Below, one piece after another: positions 43,271 to 47,578 of a DNA stretch of 47,578 bases. This DNA is from Candidatus Delongbacteria bacterium (GTDB taxonomy: Bacteria; UBA4055), in the NCBI GenBank assembly GCA_003477045.1, contig DMTS01000015.1, positions 2,837 through 50,414 on the forward strand, written 5' to 3'. The notes beneath the pieces were generated by a model. That model did not search any database. It saw only the letters and a list, made by a program, of their open reading frames with translations, and was not told the DNA's origin. Made by a program: the position numbers and the translations under genes. Within the stretch, counting starts at the first letter, position 1. Every line of letters begins with the position of its first letter.

Positions 43271-44452
43271 ATAAAATTCTTTATAATTTTATTGATTACA
43301 GGTATTTTCATAATTTCCTGCGCATCAAAACCCGAAAACACACCTAATTATGTAATAAATATTATCAACGGCGTAGAAAACATCATCAATAATAATGAGC
43401 CTTCTATACCTCTAGAAGTTATGAAAATAAATTTAAAGTCAACACTCACCATCAATGGAACCTCTGATTCGACTGATACTTCTACCTTCAGAACATTATC
43501 GTATTTTACTATAGATTTAAAAGGGAACATCTATATATTCGACGAGAACCTCAATAAAGTATTTAAATTTGACAATTTAGGAAAGTTTGTCAAAACTTTT
43601 GGCGGACGGGGTGCAGGACCTGGAGAATTTATAGCTGTAGGAGGAATAACCTGCCTGAACGATACTCTTTTTATTGTTGACTCACCTGTCAAAAAAATGA
43701 ATAGATTTGACACTGAAGGTAATTTTCTTAACACTTCCATGATTCCGGGAACACCTTCATTGTACAACAATTTTTGTACAGTAAACGGAATGTTATTGAT
43801 GCAGAGATTATCTATTAAGAAAAATGAAAACAATCTTGAAATGTATAAATTGACCGAAATTCGTGAAAGCAATCTGAAAAAATTAACATTATTTGATTCT
43901 TCGTATGTTGGATATCCTCCTCAAACTGTCAAAGAAGAGCTGTCCATATCTAGAGCAATTGCAGCAAATAAAAATTATTTTTACATTGCCAACAAGGGTG
44001 ATTTTCTTGATTATAAAATCAAAGTACTTAACGGAAACGGAGAGATTCAGAAAATTATAAAAAAGAAGTTTTCCAGATTAAAGATAAGCGAAAAAGAATT
44101 AAATCAAAATATTGCAGATTTGCAGGACAACGGATTATTGGAATCAAAAAATGATTCTGAAGAATATAAGTTGCAAACAGATTATAAACCTTCGATCAGA
44201 TGGATATTTTGCGATAAACTTGGAAGATTATGGGTCAATGAAAGCAGATTGATAGAAGATCCTGCTGATAAAAAAATGAAATTCAGTATTTTTGAGAATG
44301 GAATTTACTTAAATTCTATTCTGCTCAATCTAGACGTTACAGATCCAAGCATGATTTATGATGTTCTGTCAACGTGCGACCTACAATTCCTCGGAAACAA
44401 AATTTATGCTTTGAACAGAAATGAAAACCGTTTAACAGTTTATGAGTACTGA
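43271..44452 (+). CDS. Six-bladed beta-propeller lipoprotein with apparent AUA start
   Basis: GGAG at 43261-43264 lies 6 nt before an ATA codon at 43271. Reading from it gives a full lipoprotein signal peptide: KFFIILLITGIFIISC, with lipobox IISC. No ATG or GTG occurs in frame between the upstream stop (43250) and this region; the first conventional start, TTG 43292, lacks a ribosome binding site and would give a signal peptide with no basic residue. The mature protein has propeller-like repeats (IDLKGNIYIFDENLNKVFKF, then GRGAGPGEF, typical of the 6-bladed family common in Bacteroidetes). No enzyme motif is seen. The sequence is AT-rich relative to neighbours. It overlaps the next gene by 11 nt. 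Confidence 0.75.
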   Translation: MKFFIILLITGIFIISCASKPENTPNYVINIINGVENIINNNEPSIPLEVMKINLKSTLTINGTSDSTDTSTFRTLSYFTIDLKGNIYIFDENLNKVFKFDNLGKFVKTFGGRGAGPGEFIAVGGITCLNDTLFIVDSPVKKMNRFDTEGNFLNTSMIPGTPSLYNNFCTVNGMLLMQRLSIKKNENNLEMYKLTEIRESNLKKLTLFDSSYVGYPPQTVKEELSISRAIAANKNYFYIANKGDFLDYKIKVLNGNGEIQKIIKKKFSRLKISEKELNQNIADLQDNGLLESKNDSEEYKLQTDYKPSIRWIFCDKLGRLWVNESRLIEDPADKKMKFSIFENGIYLNSILLNLDVTDPSMIYDVLSTCDLQFLGNKIYALNRNENRLTVYEY

Positions 44453-45215
44453 AATTTATTATGAATCCGTTTCCGCACTGATCCTCGCCGGAGGCAAAGG
44501 GACGCGGATGAAATCCGACCTTCCGAAAGCTCTTTTTAAGGTCGGTAATGATACTATTATAGAACATATCGTGAAAGCTGTTTCGGTCAAAGCCGTCAGC
44601 AGCGTAGCAGTCGTTGTAAGTCCTTCAAACATTGACCCCATAAGAAAAGTTCTCGGCTCGAAAGCTGAATACATTCTTCAGCCTGAAGCTAAAGGCACCG
44701 GACATGCGGTTATGTGCGCAGAACCCGCTCTGAAAGGGCGATCTGAAAACATCATCATATTCGTCGGTGATGCGCCTTTCATCACGCAGGAAATGGTCAC
44801 TGATCTTATAAATATACATGTCAAAAATAATAATGCCTGCACATTTTATACCGCGTTTTATGAAACCGGATATATTCCCCCTTACGGAAGGATAGTCAGA
44901 GATTATTCAGGCAGGATCCTGAAAGTTGTTGAGGAAAAGGACGCTTCGCAAGATCAGAAGGCTATCAGGGAAGTTCTTACATCGCATTACTGTTTCAGAA
45001 CTGATAAACTGTTCGGTGCGCTTAAAAATATCAGCAACGAGAATTCGGGAAAAGAATATTACCTTACCGATGTAATAGGGATACTTATAGAAGCCGGTGA
45101 ACGGGTTGAAACCGTCCCAGCAGAAGATCCCGCCTTTCTCGCAGGCATAAACACTCAGGAAGAACTCGGACTCCGCACAATTGAGATGAACGAATATTTG
45201 AGAATACACAAATGA
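44442..45215 (+). CDS. NTP-transferase, GlmU N-domain-like sugar-1-phosphate nucleotidyltransferase
   Basis: The 257-aa product is a single Rossmann-like nucleotidyltransferase domain. ALILAGGKGTRMKSDLPKAL near the start is the nucleotide-binding signature, QPEAKGTGHAVMCAEPAL matches the uridine-binding region of GlmU-type enzymes, and FVGDAPF supplies the metal-binding Asp. YGRIVRDYSGRILKVVEEKDA further supports a UDP-GlcNAc pyrophosphorylase-like subgroup. The left-handed beta-helix acetyltransferase domain of GlmU is absent, so this is not bifunctional GlmU. Coupling to the downstream GHMP kinase (overlap at 45212-45215) suggests it activates the kinase product to a nucleotide sugar; this is inference. 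Confidence 0.88.
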   Translation: MSTEIYYESVSALILAGGKGTRMKSDLPKALFKVGNDTIIEHIVKAVSVKAVSSVAVVVSPSNIDPIRKVLGSKAEYILQPEAKGTGHAVMCAEPALKGRSENIIIFVGDAPFITQEMVTDLINIHVKNNNACTFYTAFYETGYIPPYGRIVRDYSGRILKVVEEKDASQDQKAIREVLTSHYCFRTDKLFGALKNISNENSGKEYYLTDVIGILIEAGERVETVPAEDPAFLAGINTQEELGLRTIEMNEYLRIHK

Positions 45216-46297
45216 AGAACAGGATCAAAGTATCGGCACCCGGAAGAATATGCCTATTCGGCGAACATCAGGATTATCTCGGTCTGCCCGTGATCACTGC
45301 GGCAATCGACCTCAGGCTTGAACTTACGGCTGCGCTAAGATACGATAATTTTCTGAACATTTCACTGCCTGATATCAGATCATTTGAGAAACTCGATTTT
45401 TCCAGAGGAAAAGAGTTTAAATATAAGAAACCGCGGGATTACTTCCGCAGCGGATACAATGTTCTCTTCAGAAAAGGGTTACGAATTGATCAGGGTTATG
45501 ATCTTCAGATACGAAGCTCTATACCGATAAACTCAGGCACATCGTCATCTTCTGCGCTGATCAACGTCTGGATAAGATTTTTGAACGAAATAAGCCCGAA
45601 CAGTATCACTCTTAACGATAAGATGACCGCTCATTTATCTTACCTTGCGGAAGTCGAGGAATTCGGCGAACCCGGCGGAAAGATGGATCAGTATGCCACC
45701 GCACTTGGAAATATTTTATTTATTGATTTTCATGACGGAACTAGAGTTACTGAATTTGACATTAATCCCGGATATTTCGTTCTCGGTGATTCAAAAGAGC
45801 CTAAGGATACGCTTCATATTTTAAGAAGCGTAAAAGATCAGGTGCTTTCCGCCGTTCATAAGATAAGAGAGCATAATCCTGAATTCAGCCTTTTTGATTA
45901 CGACCTGAATTCCGCTGAAAAGTTTCAAGAGATTCTGACCGCAAGGGAGTATGAGGTTTTATCAGCGGCGTTTATGAACAAAGAGTTCACATACAAAGCG
46001 CTTGAACAGCTTCAAAAAGGCATTCCCGACAGAAAGCTTTTCGGTCGTATGCTGACGGAACATCATACGGTTCTAGATGAAAGACTCGGAATATCAACCC
46101 CGAAGATCAACAAAATGATAAAAGCTGCGATAAGTTCCGGAGCTTACGGCGGAAAGATCAACGGTTCAGGCGGCGGCGGCTGTATGTTCGTTTATGCACC
46201 TGATGAGCCTGAAAAAGCTGCCGTAGCTATCGAAAAGGAAGGCGGTAAAGCCTATATTGTCAAAGTCAGCGACGGTTTAAGAACGGAAAGGTATTAA
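45212..46297 (+). CDS. GHMP family sugar kinase (galactokinase-like)
   Basis: The 361-aa product has the galactokinase-type signature APGRICLFGEHQDYLGLPVI at residues 9-28. The ATP-binding loop IPINSGTSSSSALIN is near residue 108, and GEPGGKMDQYATALGN contains the catalytic Asp. The closing GHMP motif is KINGSGGGGCMFVYAP. The overall length and GEHxDY motif point to a kinase acting on the anomeric carbon of a hexose or hexosamine, but the substrate cannot be read from sequence. Start overlaps the previous stop (ATGA). Confidence 0.9.
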   Translation: MKNRIKVSAPGRICLFGEHQDYLGLPVITAAIDLRLELTAALRYDNFLNISLPDIRSFEKLDFSRGKEFKYKKPRDYFRSGYNVLFRKGLRIDQGYDLQIRSSIPINSGTSSSSALINVWIRFLNEISPNSITLNDKMTAHLSYLAEVEEFGEPGGKMDQYATALGNILFIDFHDGTRVTEFDINPGYFVLGDSKEPKDTLHILRSVKDQVLSAVHKIREHNPEFSLFDYDLNSAEKFQEILTAREYEVLSAAFMNKEFTYKALEQLQKGIPDRKLFGRMLTEHHTVLDERLGISTPKINKMIKAAISSGAYGGKINGSGGGGCMFVYAPDEPEKAAVAIEKEGGKAYIVKVSDGLRTERY

Positions 46298-46307
46298 AGG
46301 AGATCTT

Positions 46308-47555
46308 ATGGCTAAAACATTTCTGGTGCTCGGTGCAGGATCGAGAGGATTCACCTACGGCGAATACGCACTTGCGCTCCCCGACAAAGCTAAAGTTGTC
46401 GGAGTGGCTGAACCGAGGGATGAATACAGGAACAGATTCATTCAGAAGCACAATATAAAACCTGAATTCATATTCAACAGCTGGACTGAGGCGGCCGAAA
46501 AGAATAAATTCGCCGATGCAGTGATAATCGCCACGCAGGACTCGATGCATCTTGAGCCTGTTCTGGCCTTCGCAAAAAAAGGTTATCACATTCTGCTGGA
46601 AAAACCCATGGCTCCCGACCTTGAAAGCTGCGAAAAGATCGTCAAAGCGGTAAAAGACGCAGGCGTGATCTTTTCTGTCTGTCATGTTTTAAGATATACT
46701 GAATATACTCAAAAATTAAAATCCCTGCTCAATTCAGGTATCATCGGAGATATTGTGACCATCCAGCACCTTGAACCTGTGGGATGGTGGCATCAGGCGC
46801 ATTCGTTCGTAAGAGGCAACTGGCGCAACGAAAAAGAATCATCATTCATGCTGCTAGCAAAATCCTGCCACGACCTCGACTGGATAAGCTATGTCATGGG
46901 TAAAAAATGCGCTTCCGTTTCATCATTCGGAAGCCTGCATCATTTCAGAAAGGAAAAACAGCCAAAAGGAGCCGCGGACAGATGCTTCGACTGCCCGGAT
47001 AATATAGAATCAGCCTGCCCGTATTCGGCGAAAAAGATCTATTACGGATTTTTCGATAAAGGCGTTAGAGGCTGGCCGATAGATGTCATTACTGCCGATA
47101 TCAGCAGAGAGGGTGTAACAAAAGCCATCAAAGACGGACCTTACGGCAGATGCGTTTACGCCTGCGACAACGATGTTGTTGACAATCAGACCGTCAACCT
47201 GCTATTTGAGGAGGGAAGCACCTGCGTATTCACGATGACCGCATTCAATAAGCCTGATCACAGAAAAACAAAAATATTCGGCACTATGGGCGAAATATAT
47301 GGCGACGGAGTATTCATCGAGCATTTTGATTTCATAACGCAGAAAACAGAGAAAATAGACACGAGAATATCTGACAACAAGATCATGCAGGGTCACGGAG
47401 GCGGCGACTTCGGCATAATGAACAATTTCGTCAATGCGATCATAGCTGATGATCCCTCACTCGTCATCTCAGGCGCGGATGAAACCATCGAAAGCCACAG
47501 AATGGTCTTCAAGGCCGAACAGGCGAGAAGAAAGAATGTTGTAGTAGATATGTAA
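46308..47555 (+). CDS. Gfo/Idh/MocA family NAD(P)-dependent oxidoreductase
   Basis: The 415-aa product begins with the dinucleotide-binding fold (TFLVLGAGSRGFTYGEYA). The family EKP motif contains Lys99 (ILLEKPMAP), and the C-terminal alpha/beta domain contains KSCHDLDWISYVMG in the catalytic region. A Cys-rich insertion (CFDCPDNIESACPYSAKKIY) is found in a subset of the family that acts on sugars. It is probably the last gene of the sugar cluster in view, 10 nt after the kinase, with GGAG 6 nt before its start. The substrate is unknown. Only 23 bases remain after the stop. Confidence 0.9.
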   Translation: MAKTFLVLGAGSRGFTYGEYALALPDKAKVVGVAEPRDEYRNRFIQKHNIKPEFIFNSWTEAAEKNKFADAVIIATQDSMHLEPVLAFAKKGYHILLEKPMAPDLESCEKIVKAVKDAGVIFSVCHVLRYTEYTQKLKSLLNSGIIGDIVTIQHLEPVGWWHQAHSFVRGNWRNEKESSFMLLAKSCHDLDWISYVMGKKCASVSSFGSLHHFRKEKQPKGAADRCFDCPDNIESACPYSAKKIYYGFFDKGVRGWPIDVITADISREGVTKAIKDGPYGRCVYACDNDVVDNQTVNLLFEEGSTCVFTMTAFNKPDHRKTKIFGTMGEIYGDGVFIEHFDFITQKTEKIDTRISDNKIMQGHGGGDFGIMNNFVNAIIADDPSLVISGADETIESHRMVFKAEQARRKNVVVDM

Positions 47556-47578
47556 AAACCTGCGAAAAATACCTTATG

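Noticed and set aside
44442..45215. Bifunctional GlmU
   Set aside because: Only the nucleotidyltransferase domain is present; no hexapeptide-repeat acetyltransferase domain follows before the stop, and the next gene is a kinase.

Overview
The window reads as a chromosomal segment from a moderately AT-rich, Gram-negative bacterium of the Fibrobacteres-Chlorobi-Bacteroidetes (FCB) sphere. The evidence is several secreted proteins ending in a type IX secretion (Por) sorting domain with the NYPNPFNP signature, a PBP4-type lipoprotein, a tricorn-like protease and a CarboxypepD_reg-like protein. A candidate phylum such as Delongbacteria or Cloacimonadota is my best guess, but nothing here fixes the phylum. 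Most genes have a GGAG/AGGAGG ribosome binding site 5-8 nt before the start, unlike Bacteroidetes proper.

Layout. 1-13.4 kb is a secretome block: the tail of one type IX cargo, a duplicated beta-helix cargo, then four tandem papain-like cysteine peptidases (about 820-840 aa each). Each peptidase carries a calcium-loop insertion between its catalytic His and Asn. 13.5-17 kb holds housekeeping genes: rpsU with an extended Shine-Dalgarno, a CvpA-type membrane protein and clpC. 17.1-24.5 kb holds a two-gene minus-strand unit (unknown protein, GNAT), then an archaeal-type 8-oxoguanine glycosylase, a parvulin without signal peptide and RNase R, then a minus-strand aminotransferase and an unrecognised 413-aa protein. 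24.7-27.5 kb is thrC followed by an apgM-like gene that may supply homoserine kinase activity, and a small winged-helix-like protein. 27.7-37 kb is an envelope and proteolysis run: DUF748/AsmA-like protein, tricorn-like protease, CarboxypepD_reg-like protein, PBP4-type lipoprotein and an iron-containing alcohol dehydrogenase.

37.1-39.1 kb is an AT-rich accessory patch with a MazEF-type toxin-antitoxin pair and an ankyrin-repeat protein. 39.1-40.8 kb has three very small ORFs with good ribosome binding sites ahead of rsgA. 40.9-47.6 kb looks like one long operon: a two-TM peptide, a gingipain-like peptidase, an HExxH metalloprotein, a beta-propeller lipoprotein that appears to start at AUA, and a nucleotidyltransferase, GHMP sugar kinase and Gfo/Idh/MocA oxidoreductase.

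No rRNA, tRNA, insertion sequence, CRISPR array, prophage or replication origin was recognised. The least conventional items are the nested domain insertions of the four-peptidase array, the AUA start, the rpsU leader, the small-ORF cluster before rsgA, and the thrC/apgM pairing.
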